Numbered from the stretch's first letter, positions 8,601 to 17,758 are shown. The stretch is 64,000 bases of DNA from Blautia sp. MSJ-19 (GCF_018918125.1 NZ_JAHLQA010000002.1:84784-148783); one strand, 5' to 3'. Translations and numbers: made by a program. Notes: a model not told the origin generated them from the letters alone.

Positions 8601-9464
8601 ATGTTAGTAAACGCTTCAGAAATGTTGAAAAAAGCAAAAGCTGGTCATTATGCAGTTGGTCAGTTCAACATTAACAACCTTGAGTGGACAAAAGCAATCC
8701 TGCTTACTGCACAGGAACTCAGCTCACCGGTAATCCTTGGTGTATCCGAAGGTGCAGGAAAATACATGACAGGTTATAAAACAGTCGTTGGTATGGTTAA
8801 GGGAATGATGGAAGAACTGAACATCACAGTTCCAGTTGCTCTTCACCTGGATCACGGCAGCTATGAAGGATGCCTGAAATGCGTAGAAGCAGGCTTCACA
8901 TCTATCATGTTTGATGGTTCCCATTATCCGATCGAAGAGAACGTAGCAAAAACAAAAGAACTGGTTAAGATCGTTGCAGAAAACGGAATGTCTCTGGAAG
9001 CAGAAGTTGGTTCTATCGGTGGAGAAGAAGATGGTGTTGTAGGTATGGGTGAATGTGCAGATCCTAAGGAATGCAAGATGGTTGCTGACCTTGGTATCGA
9101 CTTCCTTGCAGCAGGTATCGGTAACATTCATGGTAAATATCCGGCTAACTGGCAGGGACTGAGCTTTGAGACACTGGATGCAATCCAGCAGCTGACAGGA
9201 GATATGCCGCTCGTACTTCACGGTGGTACAGGTATCCCGGCAGACATGATCAAAAAAGCAATCGACCTTGGTGTATCCAAGATCAACGTAAATACAGAGT
9301 GCCAGCTTGCATTTGCAGCAGCTACACGTAAATATATCGAAGAAGGCAAGGACGAGCAGGGCAAAGGATTTGACCCACGTAAACTTCTTGCTCCTGGAAC
9401 AGAAGCAATCAAAGCAACTGTTAAAGAAAAAATGGAACTGTTCGGATCTGTTGGAAAAGCCTGA
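8601..9464 (+). CDS. fba: Class II fructose-1,6-bisphosphate aldolase
   Basis: A 287-aa zinc-dependent aldolase that reversibly splits fructose 1,6-bisphosphate into DHAP and glyceraldehyde 3-phosphate. LHLDHGSYEGC holds catalytic Asp84 and zinc ligand His85. EAEVGSIGGEEDG and the phosphate/zinc motif VLHGGTGIP follow, then KINVNTECQLAF. Length is typical of the short class IIB group. Codon use is strongly biased, as expected for a highly expressed glycolytic gene. A single-gene unit: a strong ribosome site upstream and an intrinsic terminator downstream. PPi-dependent phosphofructokinase, the preceding glycolytic step, lies 5 kb away on the other strand. Confidence 0.95.
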   Translation: MLVNASEMLKKAKAGHYAVGQFNINNLEWTKAILLTAQELSSPVILGVSEGAGKYMTGYKTVVGMVKGMMEELNITVPVALHLDHGSYEGCLKCVEAGFTSIMFDGSHYPIEENVAKTKELVKIVAENGMSLEAEVGSIGGEEDGVVGMGECADPKECKMVADLGIDFLAAGIGNIHGKYPANWQGLSFETLDAIQQLTGDMPLVLHGGTGIPADMIKKAIDLGVSKINVNTECQLAFAAATRKYIEEGKDEQGKGFDPRKLLAPGTEAIKATVKEKMELFGSVGKA

Positions 9465-9499
9465 GATTTACAGAATATCTGAACGAAAAACGATCAAAA

Positions 9500-9533
9500 G
9501 GGATCGGTGTTTTGGACACCGGTTCCTTTTTTT
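9500..9533 (+). terminator. Rho-independent terminator after fba
   Basis: An 11-bp stem (9500-9510 with 9516-9526, two G-T wobbles) and a TTTGG loop precede seven T residues. Confidence 0.9.
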
Positions 9534-9557
9534 GTGGTTTCATGGTAAGATGTCACT

Positions 9558-10376
9558 ATGGCGAAAAAAGAAATTCAAAACAAAAAACAAAATGAAACAG
9601 TGATCATGAATTTTTCGGGAATCTACAAAAATCAACAGTTTTACCGGAACCCTGCCGAGGTGCAGGAGGAGATATCCTGGGTGGAGGTACAGGATCTGCC
9701 GGGAAGTAACTGTTATTGTGATGGAGAGGCAAAGGAAAAAATGATGAAAGCTCTGCAGCCATATAACGGTGAGGGAATTCATTTTATTGATTCTGGAAAC
9801 TATCATTATGTCAGCCGCCTGTGGATAGAAAAAGTCCAGAAACCTTTTCGACTTCTTGTTTTTGATAATCATACAGATATGCAGCTGCCGGCTTTTGGAG
9901 GACTGTTATCCTGCGGTGGATGGATTGCGGCTTCGCTGGAAGAATTGCCGATGCTGAAACAGGTTGTGCTTATCGGACCAGATGAAGATGCTTTTGCACA
10001 GGTGGAACCACAGTTTCGGGAAAAAGTACAGTTTTTATCCAGAGAGCAGTTAAAGATGATGACATGGAAAGAAAAAAGTATATTTTTTGAAGAACTGTGT
10101 ACAGATCTGCCATTGTATGTTTCTGTGGATAAAGATGTACTGTGTGCAGAAGATGCGGTTACAACCTGGAGTCAGGGGGATATGACATTAGGGGAGCTGA
10201 AATGTTTTCTGGAAATTATTCTGAGACAGCAGCCGGTCATTGGGATGGACATCTGCGGGGAATGTGATCCGGATGCCTGTGAAAATGATGTTTTGAATGA
10301 TCGGGCAAATCAGGAAATTCTGCAATTATGGAGAAAATGCCTTCGGCAGATTCTGGAGAGGAGACAGGATAGATGA
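9558..10376 (+). CDS. Arginase/ureohydrolase-fold family protein
   Basis: A 272-aa protein that retains metal-site motifs of the arginase superfamily in degenerate context. LLVFDNHTDMQ (Asp103, His105, Asp107) matches the D-x-H-x-D ligand motif. YVSVDKDVL (Asp191, Asp193) matches the D-x-D motif. GNYHY (His83) may replace the GGDHS histidine. The conserved end GMDICGECDPDA resembles the family's GxDxVExxP segment. It is shorter than arginase (~300 aa). It overlaps lgt by ATGA (10373). The substrate is unknown; agmatine, arginine, formiminoglutamate and guanidine-type substrates are possible. No clear ribosome site precedes 9558; ATG 9606 is an alternative start. Confidence 0.7.
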   Translation: MAKKEIQNKKQNETVIMNFSGIYKNQQFYRNPAEVQEEISWVEVQDLPGSNCYCDGEAKEKMMKALQPYNGEGIHFIDSGNYHYVSRLWIEKVQKPFRLLVFDNHTDMQLPAFGGLLSCGGWIAASLEELPMLKQVVLIGPDEDAFAQVEPQFREKVQFLSREQLKMMTWKEKSIFFEELCTDLPLYVSVDKDVLCAEDAVTTWSQGDMTLGELKCFLEIILRQQPVIGMDICGECDPDACENDVLNDRANQEILQLWRKCLRQILERRQDR

Positions 10377-11140
10377 GAAATGAACTGTTCACCATAGGCC
10401 CATTGACTGTATACGGATATGGATTCATGATTGCTCTTGGAGTGATCGCAGCCTGGATCGTTACAGATTACCGCGCGGTCAAACAGAAACTGAATCGGGA
10501 TCATGTGTTTTCGCTTGTGATCTGGTGTCTGCTGGGAGGACTGCTCTGTGCGAAACTTTTATTCTGGATTACAGAATGGAAGAGTATCGTACAGGATCCG
10601 CACTATATTCTGGATACGATTTCGGATGGATTTGTTGTGTACGGGGGAATCATCGGAGGTATTTTTTCCGGCTGGCTTTACTGTTGTATCAAGAAAACAG
10701 ATTTCTGGAAATATTTTGATCTGGTAATGCCTTCTGTGGCACTTGCACAGGGATTTGGAAGAATCGGCTGCCTGCTGGCGGGCTGCTGTTATGGAAAAGA
10801 GACGGAGGGCATATTTTCCATTACTTTTCAGAATTCAGATTTTGCACCGAATCATGTTGCACTGGTACCGACGCAGATTTATTCCAGTATGTTAGATTTT
10901 CTGCATTTCTTGCTGCTTTTATATATTGCACGTCATCAGAAGAAAGATGGACAGGTGGCGGCGTGTTATCTGATCTTTTATAGTATCGGAAGGTTTATTA
11001 TGGAGTTCTTCCGGGGTGATCTGATCCGTGGAAGTGTGGGAACATTCTCTACTTCGCAGTTTATCAGTCTGTTTATTCTGGTGGCAGGAATACTGATGCT
11101 GGTACTCAGGACAAAACAGAAGAAAGTAAATGCAGATTGA
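10373..11140 (+). CDS. lgt: Prolipoprotein diacylglyceryl transferase
   Basis: A 255-aa polytopic membrane enzyme that transfers diacylglycerol from phosphatidylglycerol to the lipobox cysteine of prolipoproteins. The Lgt signature is the GFGRIGCLLAGCCYG segment (residues ~137-151), a Cys-rich variant of GRxGNFxNGE common in clostridia. DGFVVYGGIIGG and FYSIGRFIMEFFRGD are the other conserved blocks. Six to seven hydrophobic segments are visible. It overlaps the ureohydrolase-like gene by 4 nt. The window encodes at least four lipoproteins that would need it (19813, 20324, 54893, 60184). Confidence 0.92.
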   Translation: MRNELFTIGPLTVYGYGFMIALGVIAAWIVTDYRAVKQKLNRDHVFSLVIWCLLGGLLCAKLLFWITEWKSIVQDPHYILDTISDGFVVYGGIIGGIFSGWLYCCIKKTDFWKYFDLVMPSVALAQGFGRIGCLLAGCCYGKETEGIFSITFQNSDFAPNHVALVPTQIYSSMLDFLHFLLLLYIARHQKKDGQVAACYLIFYSIGRFIMEFFRGDLIRGSVGTFSTSQFISLFILVAGILMLVLRTKQKKVNAD

Positions 11141-11213
11141 TGAAGTTGATTTTAACAGTATAAAGAATAGTCTGCGCCCATAGGTTAATAGGGAAGACGG
11201 AAATGACCGGGGC

Positions 11214-12911
11214 GTGATGGTGATGAGTGTACCGGCACAGAATCAGCAGTATGAGAATTTTATCATTCGTTATAAACAGAATACACATGGCGGATTTCCG
11301 TATGAATCGGATGAAAATTTTCAGATCGTAAATGATCTGTTTGGCATCCTGTATGTACCAATGCAGGAGATACCGGAACTGGAGCTCAGCAGTTATTCCT
11401 ATTCCTCGATTCCCAGGTGCTATACGTATATGGATACAGGGGCATTGAGCGCGTCAGGGGTGACAAGACTTCATGGACATCCGTATCTGAAGCTGCAGGG
11501 AAGAGGAACCCTGGTTGCGGTGATCGATTCGGGAATCGACTACCTGCATCCGGCTTTTCACAATGGCACGCAGAGTAAGATTTTAAGCATCTGGGATCAG
11601 GAACTGGAAGGGGAGCCGGATGGAAGGATTCCGTTTGGCAGGGAATTTACCCGGGCACAGATTGAGCAGGCGCTTGCGGCCGAGAATCCATGGGAGATCG
11701 TTCCGTCCAATGATACGAATGGTCATGGAACCCGAAGTGCTGCGACGGCGGCCGGATACCGTATCGAAAAAGAAGGATTTTCAGGCGCGGCACCAGAGGC
11801 AGAACTTGTGATCGTCAAATTGAAGCAGGCGAAGAAATATCTTCGTGATTTTTATCTGCTGTCGCAGGAAACGGATATTTTTCAGGAAGATGACATTATG
11901 CTGGCAATTTCTTATGTGCTGGACGTTGCCCGGGAACAGCAGATGCCACTGTCCATCTGTATTGGCCTTGGTACCAGTATGGGAGCACACCAGGGAGAGG
12001 GCCCTTTGAATGAATATATCAACAGCATTGCAGCCTTTACACAGAATGCGGTTTCCGTTCCGGCAGGAAATGAAGGAACGGCCAGACATCATTATCTGAA
12101 AGAGTTCAGTCAGAATCTGACAGAGGATACGGTAGAGCTGCGTGTTGGAGAAAAAGAGAGCACCAGAGGATTTATGACAGAATTCTGGGGGAATTCTCCA
12201 GGCGCTTATTCTATGATGATTCAGTCTCCGACGGGGGAACAGCTGTCAGTCAGCACCTCTTTAAAAAACAGTACACAGGAACTGTCCTTTGTATTTGTAG
12301 AAACGAAGGTGCTGGTCAATTATGTTCCGATAGAAAGAAGAACAGGGAATACGTTGATCTTTATCCGTTTTATGCACCCGGCACCGGGAATATGGAAATT
12401 CCTGATCGAAGAAAGAATGCCGGGAGAAAGCCGGTTTCATATGTGGCTTCCGGTCAGGGGTATGATTTCAGACGATACATATTTTTTGCAGCCATCGCCG
12501 GAGTTTACGATCACATCTCCTGGTGATGCCAGGGATGCAATGACGGTCACAGCCTATCAGTATCGGGATAACAGTCTGTATATTCAGGCAAGTCGGGGAT
12601 ATAATACAGAAAATGTGGTGAAACCGGATTTTGCAGCACCGGGTGTAGGAATACGGACTGCTTCTGTGGAACCGGGACGGGAATTTGCCCCTGCCACGGG
12701 AACCAGCCTTGCGGCCGCCCAGACAGCCGGAATCGCCGCGCTTCTGTTTGAATGGTCACTCATCCGTGGAAATGAACCATACTTTACCGGCAACAGCGTA
12801 AAACATTACCTCAGCAGAGGCGCGGTCCGGGATACAGGTCTTACATACCCCAATCCGGAGTGGGGATATGGGCGTGTGGATCTGTACCATACGTTCGAGC
12901 TGCTGACGTAG
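11214..12911 (+). CDS. S8 subtilisin-family peptidase, Csp (germination protease) type
   Basis: A 565-aa subtilase with an intact triad: Asp105 in LVAVIDSGIDYLHPAF, His171 in NDTNGHGTRSAATAAG and Ser498 in TGTSLAAAQTAGIAALL. The oxyanion Asn is in VPAGNEG. A ~200-aa beta-rich insert sits between the oxyanion and Ser motifs, as in the jellyroll of clostridial Csp proteases. No signal peptide is seen, which fits spore-coat-delivered Csp proteins. Family role: activation of the cortex hydrolase SleC during germination; that role here is inferred. The start is uncertain: GTG 11214, ATG 11217 and ATG 11223 are all in frame with only a weak GGGG upstream. Confidence 0.85.
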   Translation: MMVMSVPAQNQQYENFIIRYKQNTHGGFPYESDENFQIVNDLFGILYVPMQEIPELELSSYSYSSIPRCYTYMDTGALSASGVTRLHGHPYLKLQGRGTLVAVIDSGIDYLHPAFHNGTQSKILSIWDQELEGEPDGRIPFGREFTRAQIEQALAAENPWEIVPSNDTNGHGTRSAATAAGYRIEKEGFSGAAPEAELVIVKLKQAKKYLRDFYLLSQETDIFQEDDIMLAISYVLDVAREQQMPLSICIGLGTSMGAHQGEGPLNEYINSIAAFTQNAVSVPAGNEGTARHHYLKEFSQNLTEDTVELRVGEKESTRGFMTEFWGNSPGAYSMMIQSPTGEQLSVSTSLKNSTQELSFVFVETKVLVNYVPIERRTGNTLIFIRFMHPAPGIWKFLIEERMPGESRFHMWLPVRGMISDDTYFLQPSPEFTITSPGDARDAMTVTAYQYRDNSLYIQASRGYNTENVVKPDFAAPGVGIRTASVEPGREFAPATGTSLAAAQTAGIAALLFEWSLIRGNEPYFTGNSVKHYLSRGAVRDTGLTYPNPEWGYGRVDLYHTFELLT

Positions 12912-12987
12912 TCTGTTGAGAAAAAATATACAAAAAAGAGCAGTAAAATTTAGTATCTATGACGGCAAAGATTTTAAGGCTTACGAA

Positions 12988-13016
12988 TTGTTTTTGATCC
13001 TTAAATTTGTTATAAT
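12988..13016 (+). promoter_or_regulatory. Promoter of the NCS2 permease gene
   Basis: TTGTTT (12988-12993), a 17-bp spacer and a perfect TATAAT (13011-13016). The 7-bp inverted repeat TTTAAGG (12973-12979) / CCTTAAA (12999-13005) straddles the -35 and may be an operator. The sequence between promoter and gene has no purine-riboswitch consensus. Confidence 0.65.
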
Positions 13017-13109
13017 TACAAGAAAAATAAGACTGTTAAAACAATTACAGTCAGGGGATTTTCAATGTACAAAAGAGGATGTATGATTGGAATCCAGTCA
13101 GGAGGAAAA

Positions 13110-14507
13110 ATGAAAAGAGGAAGTATTTTTGAGCTGAATGGCATTCCTAAATTTCAGGAAGCACTTCCGCTGGCATTGCAGCATGTAGTTGCTATGATCG
13201 TGGGATGTGTGACCCCGGCAATTATTGTAGCCGGTGCAGTTGGCGGAAATGGGTTAAGTGCAAAAGACCGAGTTATCCTGATTCAGGCATCACTCGTTGT
13301 TTCGGCATTATCAACTTTGATCCAGCTCTTCCCAATCGGAAAGAAGAACGGATTTACGCTGGGCTCCGGACTTCCGATGATCATGGGAGTAAGTTTTGCC
13401 TATGTGCCAAGCATGCAGGCAATTGCTGAAGGATACGGAATCAGTACGATTCTGGGCGCCCAGATCGTAGGTGGTATCGTGGCATTTATCATGGGAATAC
13501 TGGTGAAAAAGATCCGCGTATTTTTCCCGCCTCTGATCACAGGAACGGTTGTATTTACGATTGGTCTTTCCCTGTATCCGACAGCCATCAACTATATGGC
13601 AGGCGGAACCAGCAACCCGGATTATGGCTCCTGGCAGAACTGGCTGGTAGCATTTCTGACTCTGGCCGTTGTTACAGCACTGAATCACTTCGGAAAAGGT
13701 ATCCTGAAACTTGCCTCTATCCTGATTGGTATTATCGTAGGTTACGTGGTATCCATTCCGTTTGGGATGGTCAATCTTGCAAGCGTGGGTGAGGCGAAAG
13801 TATTCCAACTTCCACAGTTTATGTATTTCGGTATCCATTTCGAAATCTCTGCATGTGTTGCAATCGGACTGTTATTTGCTATCAACTCTGTGCAGGCAAT
13901 CGGTGACTATTCTGCGACAACGATCGGAGCGATGGACAGAGTCCCGGAAGATAAAGAACTGCAGAATGGTATCATGGCTTATGGTGTGACAAACGTCATT
14001 GGTGCATTGTTCGGAGGCCTTCCGACCGCTACATACAGCCAGAATGTTGGTATTGTAACGACTACAAAAGTTATCAACCGCTGGGTACTTGGACTTGCAG
14101 CAGTCATCTTAGGTGTAGCAGGAATCGTGCCGAAGTTTTCTGCATTGCTTACTACGATTCCACAGTGTGTACTTGGTGGAGCTACCGTATCTGTATTTGC
14201 ATCTATCGCAATGACAGGTATGAAACTGGTTGCATCTGCTGAGATGGATTACAGAAACTCTTCCATCGTCGGACTTGCAGCCGCAATCGGTGTCGGAGTA
14301 TCTCAGGCATCTGCAGCCCTTGCAAGCTTCCCGGACTGGGTAACTACGATTTTTGGAAAATCCCCGGTTGTTCTGGCAACTCTGATCGCAGTTGTCCTGA
14401 ATATCATCCTGCCGAAGAGTCGCGATGAACAGAAGGCAGAAGAGAAACTGATAAAAAGGGTAAAGAAAAAGATCAGGAAAGATCATGAGGAATTTGATCA
14501 TCAGTGA
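13110..14507 (+). CDS. Uracil/xanthine permease family transporter (NCS2)
   Basis: A 465-aa membrane transporter of the nucleobase:cation symporter-2 family. ATG 13110 is chosen because AGGAGG lies 5 nt upstream; the frame extends back to 13065 without support. Evidence: the TM1 motif PLALQHVVAMIVG, the TM8 region QAIGDYSATTIGAMDRVPED and the signature YSQNVGIVTTTKV (the QNxG...T-K motif of NCS2). Roughly 12-14 hydrophobic segments. The C-terminus is a charged Lys-rich tail. Exact substrate (uracil, xanthine, urate) cannot be told; Asp rather than Glu in the TM8 motif leaves it open. Confidence 0.88.
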   Translation: MKRGSIFELNGIPKFQEALPLALQHVVAMIVGCVTPAIIVAGAVGGNGLSAKDRVILIQASLVVSALSTLIQLFPIGKKNGFTLGSGLPMIMGVSFAYVPSMQAIAEGYGISTILGAQIVGGIVAFIMGILVKKIRVFFPPLITGTVVFTIGLSLYPTAINYMAGGTSNPDYGSWQNWLVAFLTLAVVTALNHFGKGILKLASILIGIIVGYVVSIPFGMVNLASVGEAKVFQLPQFMYFGIHFEISACVAIGLLFAINSVQAIGDYSATTIGAMDRVPEDKELQNGIMAYGVTNVIGALFGGLPTATYSQNVGIVTTTKVINRWVLGLAAVILGVAGIVPKFSALLTTIPQCVLGGATVSVFASIAMTGMKLVASAEMDYRNSSIVGLAAAIGVGVSQASAALASFPDWVTTIFGKSPVVLATLIAVVLNIILPKSRDEQKAEEKLIKRVKKKIRKDHEEFDHQ

Positions 14508-14548
14508 TCGGAAAGATGAATCAAAATAAGAAAGACTGAATTATACAT

Positions 14549-14608
14549 AAAAAGACAGAAATGAATACTCTACCTTTATTGAAGGAGAGAGGCATTTCTG
14601 TCTTTTTT
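14549..14608. terminator. Bidirectional terminator between NCS2 permease and pfp
   Basis: AAAAAGACAGAAATG (14549-14563) pairs with CATTTCTGTCTTTTTT (14593-14608), and the inner arms CTCTACCTT/AAGGAGAG extend the hairpin. There is a T-run on each strand, so it can end both convergent genes. Confidence 0.9.
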
Positions 14609-14636
14609 ATATAGGAATATAGGATATACGCTGCTT

Positions 14637-15869
14637 TTATTTGCGGTATACAAATTCCGGCAAGCCGTCTTTGCCAAGCGGAACTTCGATATTTCCCTGA
14701 ATGAGCGGACGTGCATAGCGGATAAATTCTTCTGTTACATCGTGTCCATCAGGAGTGATCCATGTGATCGGAACCGTCTTTTCTTCATTACAGATTGTAT
14801 TGACATCTTCCAGACCGCAGGTCATCTGGTAATTTCCATCAGCATCGCTCTGGCGGATAAAGGATACCATTTTGCCTGTTTCTCCATTCAGGGCAGCCTG
14901 TACACCAAATCGTCCGGCGGTGATCGCCTCCTGCTGGTCTGTGGCAGAAATCAGGGTAGCAGAGCATCGCTGGCTGACATTCAGTTCGACAGAACGTGCT
15001 TTGACACCGAGACGGCTGCGAACCAGATTCTCCAGATATTTGCCGCAGCCGGCAAGCATTTTGTGACCGAAAGTATCGGTTCCTACGGAACTGTCATATT
15101 CACAGATAAAGGTACCATCTGCATCGTGGATTCCCTCAGAAACACATACGATCAGATTGCAGTTCTTCTCAAATGCTTTTTCCAGATCGGTGAGAAAAAC
15201 CTCCTGATCAAAAGCAACTTCCGGGAGATAGATGAACAGAGGATTGTCTCCGTCATATTTACGGGCAAGTGCGCTGGCAGCCGTCAGCCATCCGGCATGA
15301 CGGCCCATGATCTCGATGATCGTTACAGATTTTTTTTCATAGACATTGGCATCGGTTGTAATCTCGCGAACGGTAGAGGAAACGTATTTGGCTGCACTTC
15401 CAAAACCTGGTGTATGATCGGTATGAACAAGGTCGTTGTCAATCGTCTTTGGCTCACCGATTACGCGGATCGTGCTTCCGATGCTTGCGGCATAACGGGA
15501 AAGCTTGCTGACAGTATCCATGGAATCATTACCGCCTATATAGAAGAACCAGCCGATGTTCAGCTCCTCAAACTTACGGAAAAGTGCCGGATAGACCGGA
15601 TCTTCCAGAGATTCCGGGAGTTTATAGCGGCAGGAACCAAGGTATGCGCCGGGAGTATGGGTAAGCCCTTTGAGCTGCTCACCAGGAAGAGACTCTTCGA
15701 AATCAAGAATACGGTCATTTAAGAAGCCTTCGATGCCATTTACCATACCATATACATGTTCAATTTCGTCGGGATGAGCGAGACCTTCTGAAACTACTCC
15801 GTAAAGACTGCTGTTGATCACTGCAGTCGGTCCGCCGGATTGGCCGACGATAAGATTTTTTTTAGTCAT
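14637..15869 (-). CDS. pfp: Pyrophosphate-dependent 6-phosphofructokinase
   Basis: A 410-aa phosphofructokinase using PPi as phosphoryl donor, catalysing a reversible step of glycolysis. The N-terminal loop is VGQSGGPTAVINSSL. The donor-site motif is FYIGGNDSMDT, where ATP enzymes have GGDGS. The diagnostic PPi-type Lys is in GEPKTIDNDL. The fructose-6-phosphate motif is EIMGRHAGWLT. A ribosome site GGAGG lies 10 nt upstream on the minus strand. It stands alone and converges on the NCS2 gene. It belongs to the long-known bacterial PPi-PFK group of about 400 aa. Confidence 0.92.
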   Translation of the reverse strand: MTKKNLIVGQSGGPTAVINSSLYGVVSEGLAHPDEIEHVYGMVNGIEGFLNDRILDFEESLPGEQLKGLTHTPGAYLGSCRYKLPESLEDPVYPALFRKFEELNIGWFFYIGGNDSMDTVSKLSRYAASIGSTIRVIGEPKTIDNDLVHTDHTPGFGSAAKYVSSTVREITTDANVYEKKSVTIIEIMGRHAGWLTAASALARKYDGDNPLFIYLPEVAFDQEVFLTDLEKAFEKNCNLIVCVSEGIHDADGTFICEYDSSVGTDTFGHKMLAGCGKYLENLVRSRLGVKARSVELNVSQRCSATLISATDQQEAITAGRFGVQAALNGETGKMVSFIRQSDADGNYQMTCGLEDVNTICNEEKTVPITWITPDGHDVTEEFIRYARPLIQGNIEVPLGKDGLPEFVYRK

Positions 15870-16005
15870 TGATTTTATACCTCCGATAAGGATAATGTGT
15901 TACTGCGAACAGTTACATAATAAATCTATCTTATCATATCTGCTGAAAATCTCCTAGCCATTTTTTATGAAAAGTGATATTATAGTGAAAATCTGGAATT
16001 ATTAG

Positions 16006-16036
16006 TTTACGCAAGCACAGAGAGATATGCTATAAT
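16006..16036 (+). promoter_or_regulatory. Promoter of the sortase operon
   Basis: A perfect TATAAT (16031-16036) with TTTACG (16006-16011) at 19 bp or TACGCA (16008-16013) at 17 bp. Confidence 0.6.
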
Positions 16037-16110
16037 ATAAACAATGCAGGTACATACTGGAGGGGGATGTGTTTCCGGCATAAGAATAACCTACGTTAAG
16101 GAGTATGATT

Positions 16111-17004
16111 ATGGGAGAAAGCAAGAACAGTACGCAGGAACAGCCCGAACAGAAGAAAAAAAAGAAAAGTGATGTGATTCTGACGATAGCACTGATCGTT
16201 GCAGTGGCAGTTTTTCTTTATGCTGCCTACAATCTGTTTCACATCTATACGGAATACAAAAAAGGAACAGATGAATACAATTCGATCGAGGAGATGGCAG
16301 TCACGGATCGGGATCCGGACAGTACGGAAGTGGCAGGTCCGGATGCACAGCCAAAGGCACCGATCCAGGTAGATTTTGACAAGCTGAAAAGTGTCAATCA
16401 GGATGTGATAGGATGGATCTATGTGGATGCGCTTCCGGATATCAGCTATCCGATCGTACAGGGAAAGGATAATGAAACTTATCTGCACCGTACTTATGAA
16501 AAAAACTATAATTTTGCCGGAACGATTTTTGTGGATTACGAAAACGGCAGCGATTTTAATGATTGTAACACGCTGGTATACGGGCACAATATGAAAAATG
16601 GTTCCATGTTTGGTCATCTGAAAAAATTCAGCGAAGATCAGACTCTTTATAACAACGATAAATATTTCTGGATCCTGACACCGGAGAAGAATTATCGGTA
16701 TGAGATCATATCTGCATACACGACTGGTGTAAACAGTGATACCTACACGCTGTTCAAAGGACCGGGAGCGGAGTTTGAAGAGTATCTGAAAAAAATCAAA
16801 GGATATTCAGAAATCAAAACAGACGATACAGAGCTGACTATCAAGGATAGAATCGTCACATTGTCTACCTGTACAGGAAATGAATCTACCAGATTTGTGG
16901 TACAGGGAAAAAGAATCGATGCGGAGAGCGCGGGAACGGATACTGCGGCAGATTCAAACAGTGGCGAGGTAGCGGTAGATGAGGTAACTATACAGGAGGG
17001 ATGA
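16111..17004 (+). CDS. srtB: Class B sortase
   Basis: A 297-aa transpeptidase. The start ATG 16111 is 7 nt from AAGGAG; an ATG at 16105 is too close. An N-terminal Lys-rich stretch is followed by one membrane anchor (~21-41). The catalytic residues are His159 in LVYGHNMKNG, Cys254 in VTLSTCTGNESTRF and Arg261. The class B marker region DVIGWIYVDALPDISYPIVQG precedes them. A 30-residue Ser/Asp-rich C-terminal tail is unusual for SrtB. No LPXTG- or NPQTN-type substrate is evident in the window; the big surface proteins at 27-44 kb do not end in sorting signals. It overlaps the Sir2 gene. Confidence 0.9.
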   Translation: MGESKNSTQEQPEQKKKKKSDVILTIALIVAVAVFLYAAYNLFHIYTEYKKGTDEYNSIEEMAVTDRDPDSTEVAGPDAQPKAPIQVDFDKLKSVNQDVIGWIYVDALPDISYPIVQGKDNETYLHRTYEKNYNFAGTIFVDYENGSDFNDCNTLVYGHNMKNGSMFGHLKKFSEDQTLYNNDKYFWILTPEKNYRYEIISAYTTGVNSDTYTLFKGPGAEFEEYLKKIKGYSEIKTDDTELTIKDRIVTLSTCTGNESTRFVVQGKRIDAESAGTDTAADSNSGEVAVDEVTIQEG

Positions 17005-17006
17005 TC

Positions 17007-17735
17007 ATGGATGAAAAGATCATGAAATTACAGGAACTGATTGATCAGCATGACAACATTGTGTTTTTTGGCGGAGCAGGTGTTTCGACGGAGAGTGGGA
17101 TACCGGATTTTCGATCTCAGGACGGACTCTATCACCAGAAATATGATTTTCCACCGGAAACGATCCTGAGCCATACGTTTTTTCTGCATCATCCGGAGGA
17201 GTTTTACAAGTTTTACCGGGACAAGATGCTTTGTGATACTGCAAAGCCAAATGCTGCACATCTGAAGCTGGCGGAGCTCGAAGCGGCCGGAAAGATTAAG
17301 GCAGTGATCACACAGAATATTGATAATCTGCATCAGATGGCCGGAAGCAGGAAAGTACTGGAACTTCACGGAAGTGTTTATCGCAATCACTGTATGAGAT
17401 GCGGGAAATCTTATGATTTCAGTTATATGAAACACAGTGAAGGAGTGCCACGCTGTGAATGTGGAGGAATGATCAAACCGGATGTAGTCCTTTATGAGGA
17501 GGGGTTGGATAATCAGACAATTGAAGAATCTGTAAGGGCGATTTCACAGGCACAGGTGCTGATCATTGGCGGAACTTCACTGGCAGTTTATCCGGCAGCC
17601 GGACTGATCGATTATTTTCGGGGGGATGCTCTTGTTGTTATTAACCGATCTTCTACCCCGAGAGACCGTAACGCAGACCTTCTTATCAAAGAGCCGATCG
17701 GTCAGGTTTTTTCACAGATAAAGGTGAACAAATAA
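17007..17735 (+). CDS. cobB: NAD-dependent protein deacylase, Sir2 family
   Basis: A 242-aa sirtuin removing acyl groups from lysines with NAD+. The start ATG 17007 has AGGAGG 7 nt upstream; ATG 17001 abuts the ribosome site. Motifs: GGAGVSTESGIPDFRS (NAD loop), TQNIDNLH, catalytic His121 in LELHGSVYRNH, and a zinc site of Cys129, Cys132, Cys150 and Cys152 (CMRC...CEC). Also GGTSLAVYPAAGL. It is in one operon with the sortase and DUF951 genes. The target proteins cannot be told from sequence. Confidence 0.93.
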   Translation: MDEKIMKLQELIDQHDNIVFFGGAGVSTESGIPDFRSQDGLYHQKYDFPPETILSHTFFLHHPEEFYKFYRDKMLCDTAKPNAAHLKLAELEAAGKIKAVITQNIDNLHQMAGSRKVLELHGSVYRNHCMRCGKSYDFSYMKHSEGVPRCECGGMIKPDVVLYEEGLDNQTIEESVRAISQAQVLIIGGTSLAVYPAAGLIDYFRGDALVVINRSSTPRDRNADLLIKEPIGQVFSQIKVNK

Positions 17736-17758
17736 TACCACGAGGAGAATAGGAAAAT

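Noticed and set aside
13017..13109. Purine riboswitch upstream of the nucleobase permease
   Set aside because: The leader is under 100 nt and lacks the conserved TATA...GGTTTCTAC-type core.
14742..15722. A 326-codon open frame on the plus strand
   Set aside because: It is antisense to the clearly conserved PPi-phosphofructokinase gene and its product has no recognisable features or ribosome site.
16111..17004. Pairing the sortase with the surface proteins at 27-44 kb
   Set aside because: None of those proteins ends in an LPXTG/NPQTN motif plus hydrophobic tail; one has a C-terminal membrane helix and two end right after their repeats.
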